From the NCBI GenBank assembly GCA_963733505.1, contig CAVTDW010000018.1:1-64000 (forward strand): a stretch of 64,000 nt of DNA. Reading direction: 5' to 3'. Below the pieces are notes generated by a model that ran no database searches, was not told the DNA's origin, and worked only from the letters and a program-made list of their open reading frames with translations. This DNA comes from JALYXV01 sp963733505 (GTDB lineage: Bacteria; Actinomycetota; Acidimicrobiia; Acidimicrobiales; Palsa-688). The position numbers were made by a program, and so were the translations under genes. Shown one piece after another: positions 26,535 through 35,060 of this stretch; within the stretch, counting starts at the first letter, position 1, and the number at the start of each line of letters is the position of its first letter.

Positions 26535-28157
26535 TCACCTGGCGGCGCTGCGCCAGCCTCGTTGGAACGGCAGCCGCCAGTGGTTCGGTGCGATCAGCCG
26601 GTGCACCGCGTCGGGACCCCACGAGCCCTGGGGGTAGCTGTGGACCGGCGGGGGCGACTCGAGCAGCGGCGTCGCCACCTCCCAGAGCCGTTCGATGCCC
26701 TCGGCGGTGGTGAACAAGGTGTGGTCGCCCATCATGGCGTCATGGATCAGCCGTTCGTACGCCTCGAGCACGTCGCCTTCATAGCTCGTTTCTTGGAGGG
26801 CGAACTGCAAGCTCAACTTGTCCAGCTTCATCCCCGGACCAGGGCGCTTCCCGTAGAACGACAGCGACAGCTTCGAGGAGTCGGCCAAGTCGAACGTCAG
26901 GTGGTCCGGTCCGAGCGCCCCCACGCCTGAGCCGGTCGGGAACATGGAGCGGGGGGGCTCGCGGAAGGCGATCGAAATGATGCGGGCCCCTTCGGCCATG
27001 CGCTTGCCGGTGCGCAGGAAGAAGGGAACGCCGGCCCACCGCCAGTTGTCGATGGCGCAGCGCAGGGCGATGAACGTCTCGGTGTCCGAGTGGGGGTCCA
27101 CACCCGGCGTCGACCGGTAGCCCTCGTACTGGCCGCGCACGACCTGCTCGGGATTGATGGGACAAAGAGACCGAAAGACCTTGTTCTTCTCCTCGCTGAT
27201 GGCCTTCGGTTCGAGCGCCGTGGGCGGTTCCATGGCCATGAACGCCAGGATCTGGAACAGGTGGGTGACCACCATGTCGCGAAACGCCCCGGTCGACTCG
27301 TAGAACTGGGCCCGGTTGCCGACCGAGAGGGTCTCGGGCACGTCGATCTGGACGTGGTCGATGTGGTCCCGGTTCCAGATCGGCTCGAACAGGCCGTTGG
27401 CGAAGCGAAACGCCAGGATGTTCTGCGCCGCTTCCTTGCCCAGGAAATGGTCGATCCGGTACACCTGACCCTCGGCGAACACCTCATGGACGGCGGCGTT
27501 GAGGGCCTGGGCGGAGGGGAGGTCGGTTCCGAACGGCTTCTCCATGACGATGCGCGACCGCTCGACCAGCCCGGCCTGGCCGAGTGTCTGGACCACCGAG
27601 CGGGCGGCGCTGGGCGGGATGCTCAGGTAGTGCAGCCGCCGGACCTCCTTGGCCCGGTCGGCGCCCACGAGGGCACGTTCGGCCGTGGCGACCGCCTCAG
27701 CCAGGCCCGCCGGACCCCGGCTCTGCGGGACGTAGCTGATCCGCTGCTCGAAGGCCTCCCACTCGTGGGTCTGGATCTCGGTGCGCCCGAACTCGTCGCA
27801 TGCTTGGCGGGCCAGGCGCCGGAAGCCCTCGCTGTCGAGTTCCTCCAAGGCGGTCGCCACGACCCGGCACTCCGGGAGCAGGTTCGCCTGGGAAAGGTGC
27901 AAGAGGCCGGGCAGCAACTTGCGGCGCGCCAGATCGCCGGCCGCGCCGAACAGGACGATGACGTGCGGCGGCAGCGGCGCCATGGCCGCGGTCGGAGCGG
28001 GGCTTCCCGGGGCCGTTTCGGCAGTGACGGTCGTCACCGGCGGGCGGGTGTCGCTGTGGCCATCGGCGCCAGCGTGGTCCGCGCCCGCCTCGGTGGAGGC
28101 CGCCTCGGTGGGGGCCTCAGTGGGGGCCTTGGTCAGTGAATCTGATGCCTGGGCCAC
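26535..28157 (-). CDS. zwf: Glucose-6-phosphate 1-dehydrogenase
   Basis: The enzyme oxidises glucose 6-phosphate to 6-phosphogluconolactone with NADP+, feeding the pentose phosphate pathway. The Rossmann motif is GAAGDLARRKLLPGLLHLS and the active-site signature is YRIDHFLGKEAAQN. At 540 residues it is longer than usual because of a low-complexity N-terminal extension of about 60 residues rich in Thr, Glu, Ala and Pro (TEAPTEAASTEAGADHAGAD); an internal ATG before APLPPHVIVLFGA, at residue 59, would give a standard length. I keep the longer form because ACGGGAGGT lies upstream of it. It is a single gene, with the amidotransferase gene upstream on the same strand. Confidence 0.93.
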   Translation of the reverse strand: MAQASDSLTKAPTEAPTEAASTEAGADHAGADGHSDTRPPVTTVTAETAPGSPAPTAAMAPLPPHVIVLFGAAGDLARRKLLPGLLHLSQANLLPECRVVATALEELDSEGFRRLARQACDEFGRTEIQTHEWEAFEQRISYVPQSRGPAGLAEAVATAERALVGADRAKEVRRLHYLSIPPSAARSVVQTLGQAGLVERSRIVMEKPFGTDLPSAQALNAAVHEVFAEGQVYRIDHFLGKEAAQNILAFRFANGLFEPIWNRDHIDHVQIDVPETLSVGNRAQFYESTGAFRDMVVTHLFQILAFMAMEPPTALEPKAISEEKNKVFRSLCPINPEQVVRGQYEGYRSTPGVDPHSDTETFIALRCAIDNWRWAGVPFFLRTGKRMAEGARIISIAFREPPRSMFPTGSGVGALGPDHLTFDLADSSKLSLSFYGKRPGPGMKLDKLSLQFALQETSYEGDVLEAYERLIHDAMMGDHTLFTTAEGIERLWEVATPLLESPPPVHSYPQGSWGPDAVHRLIAPNHWRLPFQRGWRSAAR

Positions 28158-28259
28158 GACGTACCTCCCGTTTCACCCGTAGCCGATTCATCTCTTCCCC
28201 GTCACCGCTCAGGCTAAAGGGTAGACGGCCGGTGTTTCGCCTCTGTGTCCTGAAGCGCC

Positions 28260-29078
28260 TTACGCCACGTCGTCGACGAGGTGGCCTCGGCCGGCGTCGA
28301 CCGGCGGCGCTTCTCGGAACGATTCGGGCATCTGAAGCTCGGGCCGCTCGGCCGCCGCCGCTTTCGTCAACCACAAGAACAGCTGTCCGTGCGGTGGCAG
28401 GTTGATCAGGAACTCGGGGTGCCATTGGACCGCCACGATCGGCGCTCCATCGGTCGCTTCGATCGCCTCGATGACGCCGTCGGCGGCCCAGGCAACGGGC
28501 CGAAACCCCTCCCCCACCCGGGCGATGGCCTGGTGATGGATGGAATTGACCCCGAGCGGACCGGGCCCGAGGATGGCCGCCAGGCGGCTGGCGGGGTCGA
28601 TGTCGACACTGTGCACGGGCTCCGAGTAGTGCTCCCGCTGACGGTGGGCTTCCTCGGTGATGTTCGGGAGGTGCTGGATGAGGCTCCCGCCCGCGGCCAC
28701 GTTGAGCAGCTGGGCGCCTCGGCACACGCCCAGAAGCGGCATCGTCTGGTGATCCCGGCGTCGGTTGCCGGGCGGGCGGGCGGTGGCTGCGGCTTCCGCC
28801 AGCGCCTGTTCCCAGGCGTCGCGCGCCGGGTCGACGTCGTACGCCTCGGGGGCCGGATCCTCGCCGTACTGCCACGACGCCACGTCACCGCCGCCCGTCA
28901 GGACCAGCCCGTCGAGGCCCGCCACCACCTCGGCGGCGTCGGCGGGGGCCAGCGTGGGCAGGATCAACGGCAGGCCACCGGCGCGCCAGACACCGTCCAC
29001 GTACCACCGGCTCACTCGATCGACGCGCCGCTCATCGTGGACGGTCGGCGTACTCGAAATCCCGATCCGCGGCCGCAT
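28260..29078 (-). CDS. Class-I glutamine amidotransferase of the gamma-glutamyl-GABA hydrolase (PuuD-like) type
   Basis: This is a peptidase C26 family protein: MRPRIGISSTPTVHDER at the start, GLVLTGGGDVASWQYGE, the nucleophile elbow LLGVCRGAQLLNVAAGGSL (Cys), VNSIHHQAI, and the His-Glu pair VAVQWHPEF. The start at ATG 29078 has GGAGG six bases away; the longer frame upstream is less likely. Relatives hydrolyse gamma-glutamyl conjugates such as those of polyamine breakdown. No polyamine genes are nearby, so the substrate is open. It is divergent from thrS. Confidence 0.88.
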   Translation of the reverse strand: MRPRIGISSTPTVHDERRVDRVSRWYVDGVWRAGGLPLILPTLAPADAAEVVAGLDGLVLTGGGDVASWQYGEDPAPEAYDVDPARDAWEQALAEAAATARPPGNRRRDHQTMPLLGVCRGAQLLNVAAGGSLIQHLPNITEEAHRQREHYSEPVHSVDIDPASRLAAILGPGPLGVNSIHHQAIARVGEGFRPVAWAADGVIEAIEATDGAPIVAVQWHPEFLINLPPHGQLFLWLTKAAAAERPELQMPESFREAPPVDAGRGHLVDDVA

Positions 29079-29215
29079 CCTGGCCTCCCAGTGTACGACG
29101 AGGCCCACGGGAACCGTTCCAAGTCGGACCGGGGCACCTGCCTTGATGCGCACGCAGGGTTGGGGAAAAGGGAGCCGGGCGGGCCGAACCGGAGCCGTAA
29201 GCTGACGCTCCTGTT

Positions 29216-31249
29216 ATGGAGAGCTTGCGGATCGTGGTGCGAGAACGTTCTGGAACGGCGGCCGAGCGGGACATCGACGCCGGAGCAACCGCGGCCACCC
29301 TTTTCCCCGACCGCGATGTCATCGCGGCCCGGGTGAACGGAGAGCTCCGGGACTTGGCGGCGGCGCTGCAGGCGGGCGACGAGGTGGAGCCGGTCACCAT
29401 CGACAGCGCCGACGGCCTGAAGATCTTGCGCCACTCGACCGCCCACGTGCTGGCCCAGGCCGTCCAGCAGCTGTTCCCGGGGGCCAAGCTCGGTATCGGG
29501 CCGCCCATCGAGAACGGCTTCTACTACGACTTCGACGTCGAGGTCCCCTTCAGCGCCGAGGATCTCAAGGCGATCGAGAAGCGCATGCGGGAGATCGTCA
29601 AGGCCGGCCAGCGCTTCTCCCGGCGGGTGTCCGACGACGACAGCGCCCGGTCCGAGTTCGCCGACCAGCCCTACAAGCTGGAGCTGATCGGCCTGAAAGG
29701 CGGGGCGGCCGGGGGGCCTGCGGTTTCGGGCGACGGGACCGAGATGGTCGAGGTGGGACCGGGCGAACTGACGATTTACGACAACCTGCACGCCCGGACG
29801 GGCGAGCTGTGTTGGAAGGATCTGTGCCGGGGCCCGCATGTGCCCACGACGCGCAGCATCGCCGCCTTCAAGGTGTTGCGCAGCGCCGGGGCGTACTGGC
29901 GAGGCAGCGAGAAAAACCCCCAACTCCAGCGCATCTACGGCACCGCCTGGCCGTCGGGTGAGGCGCAGGACCAGTACCTGGCCCAGATGGCCGAGGCCGA
30001 GCGGCGCGACCACCGCCGGCTGGGCGCGGAACTCGACCTGTTCTCGTTCCCGCCCGAGATCGGCAGTGGGTTGGCGGTCTTCCACCCCAAAGGCGGCATG
30101 GTGCGCCAGGTGATGGAGGACCATTCCCGACGCCGCCACGCCGACGCTGGTTACCAGTTCGTCAACACGCCCCACATCACCAAAGAGGCGTTGTTCCAGA
30201 CGTCGGGCCACCTGGGCTGGTACGCCGAGCACATGTACCCGCCCATGGAGCTGGAGGGCGCCCGGTACTACCTGAAGCCGATGAACTGCCCGTTCCACAT
30301 CTTGATCTACCGGGATCGAGGGCACTCCTACCGGGAGCTGCCGCTGCGCATGTTCGAGTTCGGCACCGTCTACCGCTACGAACAATCAGGCGTGGTCCAC
30401 GGCCTCACCCGGGTGCGGGGCCTGACCATGGACGACGCCCATATCTTCTGCACCCGCGAGCAACTGACCGACGAGCTGAAGAGTCTGCTGCGCTTCGTGT
30501 TGGACCTGCTGGCCGAATTCGGCCTGACCGACTTCTACTTGGAATTGTCGACCCGAGGCGCCGAGAAGGAGAAGTTCGCGGGGTCCGACGAGGACTGGGA
30601 GTCGGCCACGGGCGCCCTGCGCGAGACCGCGTTGGCGGAGGGGCTGGAGCTGGTGATGGACGAGGGTGGGGCGGCGTTCTACGGCCCCAAGATCTCCGTC
30701 CAGGCCCGCGACGCCATCGGGCGGACGTGGCAGATGTCCACCATCCAGGTCGATACCCAGCTCCCGGCCCGCTTCGAGTTGGAGTACGACGCGCCGGACG
30801 GGACCCGGCAACGGCCGGTCATGATCCACCGGGCCCTGTTCGGCTCGGTCGAGCGCTTCTTCGGGATTCTGGTCGAGCACTACGCCGGGGCGTTTCCCGC
30901 CTGGCTGGCGCCGGTGCAGGTCATCGGGATCCCGATCACCGATCGCCAGGTCGACTATCTCGATTCGGTCGCGGCGGCGCTGCGCGCATCGCGGGTGCGC
31001 GTCGAGGTGGACCGCTCGGACGAGCGGATGCAGAAGAAGATCCGCACGGCGCAGAAGTCGAAGGTTCCCTTCATGGTGCTGGCCGGCGACGAGGACCAGG
31101 CCCGGGGCACGGTGTCGTTCCGGTACCGGGACGGGTCGCAGCGTAACTTCGTCCCCCACGACGAGGCCGTGGCGGAAATCGTCCGGTATGTGGAGTCGCG
31201 GGACAACCGGGACCCCACGGCGCCGGCGTCGGCGCCCCCGCCCGGCTAA
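29216..31249 (+). CDS. thrS: Threonyl-tRNA synthetase
   Basis: The enzyme charges tRNA-Thr. All domains are in order: N-terminal TGS (residues 1-60), the editing/second additional domain with HSTAHVLAQAVQQLFPG and CRGPHVPTT, the class-II catalytic core with zinc ligands in MNCPFHI and the later His residues (motif 3 region VMIHRALFGSVERFFGIL), and the anticodon-binding domain near GIPITDRQVDYLDSVAAALR. At 677 residues it is full length. The start ATG 29216 lacks a strong ribosome-binding site but matches the family start. No T-box leader was seen upstream. Confidence 0.96.
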   Translation: MESLRIVVRERSGTAAERDIDAGATAATLFPDRDVIAARVNGELRDLAAALQAGDEVEPVTIDSADGLKILRHSTAHVLAQAVQQLFPGAKLGIGPPIENGFYYDFDVEVPFSAEDLKAIEKRMREIVKAGQRFSRRVSDDDSARSEFADQPYKLELIGLKGGAAGGPAVSGDGTEMVEVGPGELTIYDNLHARTGELCWKDLCRGPHVPTTRSIAAFKVLRSAGAYWRGSEKNPQLQRIYGTAWPSGEAQDQYLAQMAEAERRDHRRLGAELDLFSFPPEIGSGLAVFHPKGGMVRQVMEDHSRRRHADAGYQFVNTPHITKEALFQTSGHLGWYAEHMYPPMELEGARYYLKPMNCPFHILIYRDRGHSYRELPLRMFEFGTVYRYEQSGVVHGLTRVRGLTMDDAHIFCTREQLTDELKSLLRFVLDLLAEFGLTDFYLELSTRGAEKEKFAGSDEDWESATGALRETALAEGLELVMDEGGAAFYGPKISVQARDAIGRTWQMSTIQVDTQLPARFELEYDAPDGTRQRPVMIHRALFGSVERFFGILVEHYAGAFPAWLAPVQVIGIPITDRQVDYLDSVAAALRASRVRVEVDRSDERMQKKIRTAQKSKVPFMVLAGDEDQARGTVSFRYRDGSQRNFVPHDEAVAEIVRYVESRDNRDPTAPASAPPPG

Positions 31250-31289
31250 CGCGGCCCGGCTCCCGCTGGCACGGCTCCCTCTTGGCCGG

Positions 31290-32225
31290 CTACTCCGGCC
31301 CTTTACCGGCTGGGCTGGCGAGCGGGTGCACTGGGAGCAGCGACGCGCCCACCGCGATCGCCAGGATGACCATTACCGAGACCAGTTCGACCCATGTCGG
31401 CATCGGGTGGAACTCGTCGAGGATCAGGCTGATCCCCGCGACCGCGAGGATCACGCCGAGGCCGTGCTTGAGATATCGCAGCCGTTCGATGAGTCCTGAC
31501 ACCAGGAAATAGAGCGGGCGCAGCCCAAGGAGGGCGAAGGCGTTGGCGGCCAGCACCACCCAGGTGACCCGGGTGAACGACAGCACCGCGGGCACCGAGT
31601 CGAGGGCGAAGACCACGTCGGCGGCCATGACCGCCGCGATCACCGGGATCAACGGGGTGACCTTCCGGTGTCCGTCCCGGCGGACCCACAAGGCCCGGCC
31701 CTCGTAATCCGCGACGCTCGGAAGGACCGCCGCCGTCCACCGCTGCAGCCGTCCCGGGCCGTGATGGGTCACGAGACGCTCCTGGCGGAACAGACGGAAG
31801 CCGGTGACGATGAGGATGGCGCCGAGGACCGCCGCCAGCCCTGGGATCACGGTCAGTAGTGCCACACCGGCGACGATCAGGATGGCCCGGAGGCCGAGCG
31901 CCCCGACCAGGCCCCAGCTCAACGCCCGGATCTCGGCCTCCGCGGGAACGTTGGCGCCGCCGAGCACGATGAACAGCACCGCCAGGTTGTCCACCGACAG
32001 GATCCGCTCCAGCAGGTAGCCGCCCAGGTACTGGCCCGACAGGTCCGGACCGTCTACGGCCCAGACGAACAGGGCGAATGCGGTACCGACGACGAGCCAG
32101 GCGATGCTCCATCGGGCCGCCTTGGCGGTGGAAATGGGCTTTCCGGCCCGCCCGAAAAACGAAAAGTCGAGGACGAAGAGCGCGCCCAGTCCGACGCTCA
32201 GTACCGCCCAAGCCCACCACGACAT
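31290..32225 (-). CDS. TerC-family integral membrane protein, likely manganese exporter
   Basis: The start ATG 32225 lies five bases after GGAGGA. The product has about nine membrane helices with the acidic residues typical of TerC: LLERILSVDNLAVLFIVLG and ADVVFALDSVPAVLSFTR. TerC proteins of this kind export Mn2+ and can load metal onto secreted enzymes. The leader upstream is a manganese-sensing yybP-ykoY riboswitch (separate entry), which fits that role. It is a single gene; the convergent thrS ends 40 bases away. Confidence 0.9.
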   Translation of the reverse strand: MSWWAWAVLSVGLGALFVLDFSFFGRAGKPISTAKAARWSIAWLVVGTAFALFVWAVDGPDLSGQYLGGYLLERILSVDNLAVLFIVLGGANVPAEAEIRALSWGLVGALGLRAILIVAGVALLTVIPGLAAVLGAILIVTGFRLFRQERLVTHHGPGRLQRWTAAVLPSVADYEGRALWVRRDGHRKVTPLIPVIAAVMAADVVFALDSVPAVLSFTRVTWVVLAANAFALLGLRPLYFLVSGLIERLRYLKHGLGVILAVAGISLILDEFHPMPTWVELVSVMVILAIAVGASLLPVHPLASPAGKGPE

Positions 32226-32232
32226 CGTTCCT

Positions 32233-32363
32233 CCTCCGGCTGTGCATGCTTTGCAGCCGGAGGTCTCTCCCGCTCTCCCTTTCGGGTGAGCCGATGCTGC
32301 CGGGTCAATCGTGCTGGACCGACCGTGTTGACGACAGCGCCGCTGGGGGATACTCCCCTCCGA
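32233..32363 (-). ncRNA. yybP-ykoY manganese riboswitch controlling the TerC gene
   Basis: Reading the minus strand, the conserved core elements of this class appear in order: GGAGGGGAGTA, then CTGTCGTCAACACGG, then GAGAGACCTCC. Stem P1 pairs CGGAGG (32357-32362) with CCTCCG (32258-32263). The 3' strand of P1 belongs also to a competing 10-bp hairpin, CCTCCGGCTG (32254-32263) with CAGCCGGAGG (32233-32242), which covers part of the GGAGGAGG ribosome-binding site of the TerC gene. So Mn2+-bound aptamer should free the site and switch translation on. The class is known; the mechanism here is inferred from the sequence. Confidence 0.88.
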
Positions 32364-32439
32364 TAACAATCCGATCGTACCGCACGAGGAGCGTGCGTCG
32401 CAGGGTCGACGCCGGGGGTGTCGGCGGCCGATCGTGAGA

Positions 32440-32475
32440 TAGCACTACATGACCGCCACAGGTCATGTAGTGCTA
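32440..32475. repeat. Perfect 15-bp inverted repeat with 6-base loop
   Basis: TAGCACTACATGACC (32440-32454) and GGTCATGTAGTGCTA (32461-32475) are exactly complementary with loop GCCACA. It stands between the TerC riboswitch and the glyoxalase-fold gene at 32562 and is less GC-rich than its surroundings. No T-run follows on either side. It may be an operator for a dimeric repressor or a small hairpin element. Confidence 0.8.
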
Positions 32476-32561
32476 ACAAATAGCCAGCGGACCGCGGCCG
32501 GTAGGAAAATCGCCCTGCGCTGCGTTGGAATGCGTGCCCCTGCCCCGCCGTTTCCAGATGC

Positions 32562-33009
32562 ATGGAGATCAAGGAACTCGGTCATCTGGTGCTCTACGTC
32601 CACGACGTCGCGCGGTCCTCGGCGTTTTATCGCGACGTGCTCGGTTGGCATCAGATCAGCCCCGAGGGGCTGCCGGTCGCAGCGTTCTCGAGTGGGCGCA
32701 CGCATCACGAGCTCCTGCTTATCGAGGTGGGGCGTCGACGCCGCCCCGCTCCCCGCGGGCCGCCACGTCGGGCTCTACCACTTCGGCCTCAAGATCGGCG
32801 ATTCCGACGAGGACCTGAGGACCGCCCTGGCGGTACTGCAGGCCGCGGGCGTACCGATCGCGGGGGCGGCCGACCACACCGTCTCGCACAGCCTGTACCT
32901 TTTCGACCCCGACGGAAACGAGATCGAGCTGTACGTGGACGTGGCCGGCGTCGACTGGGTCAATCATCCCGAATCGGTCCTGGCGCCAGTTCGCCCGCTG
33001 GCGCTGTAA
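32562..33009 (+). CDS. Glyoxalase/dioxygenase-fold (VOC) protein, frameshifted
   Basis: ATG 32562 opens a typical VOC repeat: MEIKELGHLVLYVHDVARS with the metal-binding His, SAFYRDVLGWH, then HHELLLIEVG. Here the frame breaks; one base fewer in the GGGG at 32729-32732 joins it to VDAAPLPAGRHVGLYHFGLK and the second repeat, ending with SLYLFDPDGNEIELY (metal-binding Glu) and a stop at 33009. The restored protein has about 148 residues, normal for single-unit VOC enzymes. Substrate unknown; relatives include glyoxalases and extradiol dioxygenases. Confidence 0.82.
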
Positions 33010-33124
33010 GTCGACGCGGAGCCGGGCGGCCGCGGCGCGCGGCCCCTGGCAGGACCCTCGGTCATCCAGAACCGTCACCAGGCCCGAAGAGTTACCGGAG
33101 CCAGACGAAATCCGACCCTTTTCT

Positions 33125-33162
33125 GGGTACACGGATCACAACTCCAGGCAATCCGTATACCC
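33125..33162. promoter_or_regulatory. 12-bp inverted repeat upstream of the ferritin-like operon
   Basis: GGGTACACGGAT (33125-33136) and ATCCGTATACCC (33151-33162) pair at 11 of 12 positions around a 14-base spacer. It ends 48 bases before the GTG of the first ferritin-like gene, a good place for an operator or a leader hairpin. The cognate regulator is unknown. Confidence 0.55.
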
Positions 33163-33210
33163 GCCTGACCAAACGGTCGCCCACGCGGGCGGCAAAGAGG
33201 AGGAAACCCT

Positions 33211-34074
33211 GTGTCAATAGACGACCGGGCGCTTCGATCATTGATCGTAGAGTCCGCAGACATTCAATCCGACGCCATGAAGACCACGAAGAGTGGCCTG
33301 GCCGACGTCGTCGAACAGGGCCTGGAGCGCCGGGCCACCGGCGGGTTCGACCCCGACGAGACACGGGCCTACCACCTTGAGCGCCGCCGTTTGCTGGCCA
33401 ACAGCGTCAAGGGCCTGGGGGCATTCGCCGGCACCGCGGTCGGCGCCGGACTGTTCCAGATGTTCACCGCTCCGGCGGCGTCGGCCGACACGAGCATGGA
33501 TGTGCAAGCCGGCCAAACCGCGGCTTCCATCGAAAACCTCGCAGTGGCGGTATACAACAAGGCAGCCGGCCTCCCGTTCATGAAGAATATTCCGGCGCCG
33601 GCCGGCCCCACCGTCATCGTGTTCGTCACCCAGACGATCCAGCAGCACACGCAACACGCGGCAGCATTCAATGCCGCGGTCAAGGCACTCGGCGGCAAAG
33701 AGCAGACCGGTCTCGACATGACGGTCTACAACGGCGTCGTCGTTCCTGCGCTGCCCACGCTGAAGTCCCCGCTTGACGTCGTGAACTTCGCGGCCAAGCT
33801 GGAAAATGTGGCGGCCGAGACCTACAGCGCCGAGACTGCTGCGGTCAGCGACAAGATGCTGCGCAACGCGTTCTCGTCGATCATGGGTGTCGAAGCCCAG
33901 CACGCCGCAGTGTTGTACGCGGTGGCAGCCCTGCTCCAGGGCGGAGCGCCTCAGCTGATCACGATCCCACCGCCCGCCGACAAGCTGCCCGCAGCCGCCG
34001 GCAAGGTCGGCTTCCCGAATTCCTTCCTCATGACCGACCAAGCTCGGCCCGCAGCTGAGGGAGCCGTAGCATGA
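33211..34074 (+). CDS. Exported ferritin-like domain protein (first of a pair)
   Basis: GTG 33211 follows AGAGGAGG. About 50 cytoplasmic residues precede a twin-arginine-like signal (ERRRLLANSVKGLGAFAGTA, cleavage near ASADT). The mature part is a four-helix ferritin-like domain: ASIENLAVAVYNKAAG, IQQHTQHAAAFNAAV, KLENVAAETYSAETAA, GVEAQHAAVLYAVAA, with the Glu and His residues expected for a di-metal site. Such proteins (DUF4439/ferritin_2-like) are common in actinobacteria and their role is unclear; metal storage or peroxide defence is plausible. It overlaps the next gene by four bases. Confidence 0.82.
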   Translation: MSIDDRALRSLIVESADIQSDAMKTTKSGLADVVEQGLERRATGGFDPDETRAYHLERRRLLANSVKGLGAFAGTAVGAGLFQMFTAPAASADTSMDVQAGQTAASIENLAVAVYNKAAGLPFMKNIPAPAGPTVIVFVTQTIQQHTQHAAAFNAAVKALGGKEQTGLDMTVYNGVVVPALPTLKSPLDVVNFAAKLENVAAETYSAETAAVSDKMLRNAFSSIMGVEAQHAAVLYAVAALLQGGAPQLITIPPPADKLPAAAGKVGFPNSFLMTDQARPAAEGAVA

Positions 34075-34955
34075 CCAATCGCGGAGAGTACGAAATGCAG
34101 ATCAGTGAGCGCGAGCTCATCGCCATGACCAAGGATCTCGACGAGATCCACCACGCCACCCTGCCGGCGATGCACGAAGCGGTTGCCGAATGGACCGAGA
34201 TGCAGCACGAACTGCGGGCCGATCCAGAAGCGGCCGAGGCCGTTGAGGCCGCGCAGGCGATCCGGGCCGCCAGTGGCGTTCGCCGGAGCGCGAGCCGCCG
34301 AGGCTTCCTCATCGGCGCCGGCGCAACGGTCGGTGGCCTGCTGATCGCGGCGTGTTCCAAGAGCAAGACCAGCACCACGACGGGCACGACGGCCGGTACC
34401 GGCACCACCGTGGCCGGCGGAAGTGGCGTCGGCAAGGGCAACCCCTACACCGGAGACCTGGCAGTGGCGGCATTGGCCGCCAGCCTGGAGAACCTGGCCG
34501 TCGGGACGTACCAGGCCGGGATCGATGCCGCCACGGCGGGCAAGTTGGGCACGGTTCCCCCGGCCATCGTCACCTTCGCCCAGACCGCCCAGAGCCAGCA
34601 CAAGGATCACGCTGGTGCCTGGAACTCCATCTTGACCAACGCCGGCAAGACGGGCATCACGGGCGTCGACAAGACCGTCAAGGACGCCGTCGTCACGCCG
34701 GGATTCGCGGCCGTGAAGGACGTTCCTGGTCTGGCCAAGTTCGCCTTGGTCCTGGAGGACGCGGCCGCGGCCACGTATCTGAATGCGATCCAGAACGCCC
34801 TGTCGGACAAGGGCGCCATCAAGATCGCGGCCAGTATCCAGCCCGTCGAGATGCAGCACAGCGCGGTGCTGCACTTCGTCCTCGGCGACTATCCGGTGCC
34901 CGATTCGTTCGCCAAGACCGACGGGGCCCGTCCCTTGAGCGACACCATCGCCTAG
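34071..34955 (+). CDS. Exported ferritin-like domain lipoprotein (second of a pair)
   Basis: This starts inside the previous stop (ATGA). An N-terminal cytoplasmic segment of about 75 residues leads to a Tat lipoprotein signal, SASRRGFLIGAGATVGGLL, with lipobox IAAC. A Ser/Thr tether follows, then the ferritin-like helices: AASLENLAVGTYQAG, AQSQHKDHAGAWNSIL, LVLEDAAAATYLNAIQ, PVEMQHSAVLHFVLG. It is a paralogue of its neighbour with the same helix order but membrane-anchored. The two may form a mixed complex on the outer face. A strong terminator follows 31 bases after the stop. Confidence 0.83.
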   Translation: MTNRGEYEMQISERELIAMTKDLDEIHHATLPAMHEAVAEWTEMQHELRADPEAAEAVEAAQAIRAASGVRRSASRRGFLIGAGATVGGLLIAACSKSKTSTTTGTTAGTGTTVAGGSGVGKGNPYTGDLAVAALAASLENLAVGTYQAGIDAATAGKLGTVPPAIVTFAQTAQSQHKDHAGAWNSILTNAGKTGITGVDKTVKDAVVTPGFAAVKDVPGLAKFALVLEDAAAATYLNAIQNALSDKGAIKIAASIQPVEMQHSAVLHFVLGDYPVPDSFAKTDGARPLSDTIA

Positions 34956-34985
34956 CCCGCTCGATCAACCAGCAACGAAATAGGT

Positions 34986-35019
34986 TGGGTGTGGCCCCAT
35001 CGCAATGGGGCCACACCCA
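34986..35019. terminator. Strong terminator hairpin after the ferritin-like operon
   Basis: GGGTGTGGCCCCAT (34987-35000) and ATGGGGCCACACCC (35005-35018) form a perfect 14-bp stem, extended by one T-A pair, with tetraloop CGCA; CACCTTTCTGT follows. It lies between convergent genes (stops 34955 and 35061) and can serve both strands. Confidence 0.85.
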
Positions 35020-35060
35020 CCTTTCTGTGCTGATTCGATCAGACCCCCGCGGTCACCAGG

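Noticed and set aside
29079..29215. T-box leader before thrS
   Set aside because: The gap is only 137 bases, with no T-box core sequence (TGG-containing antiterminator bulge) visible.
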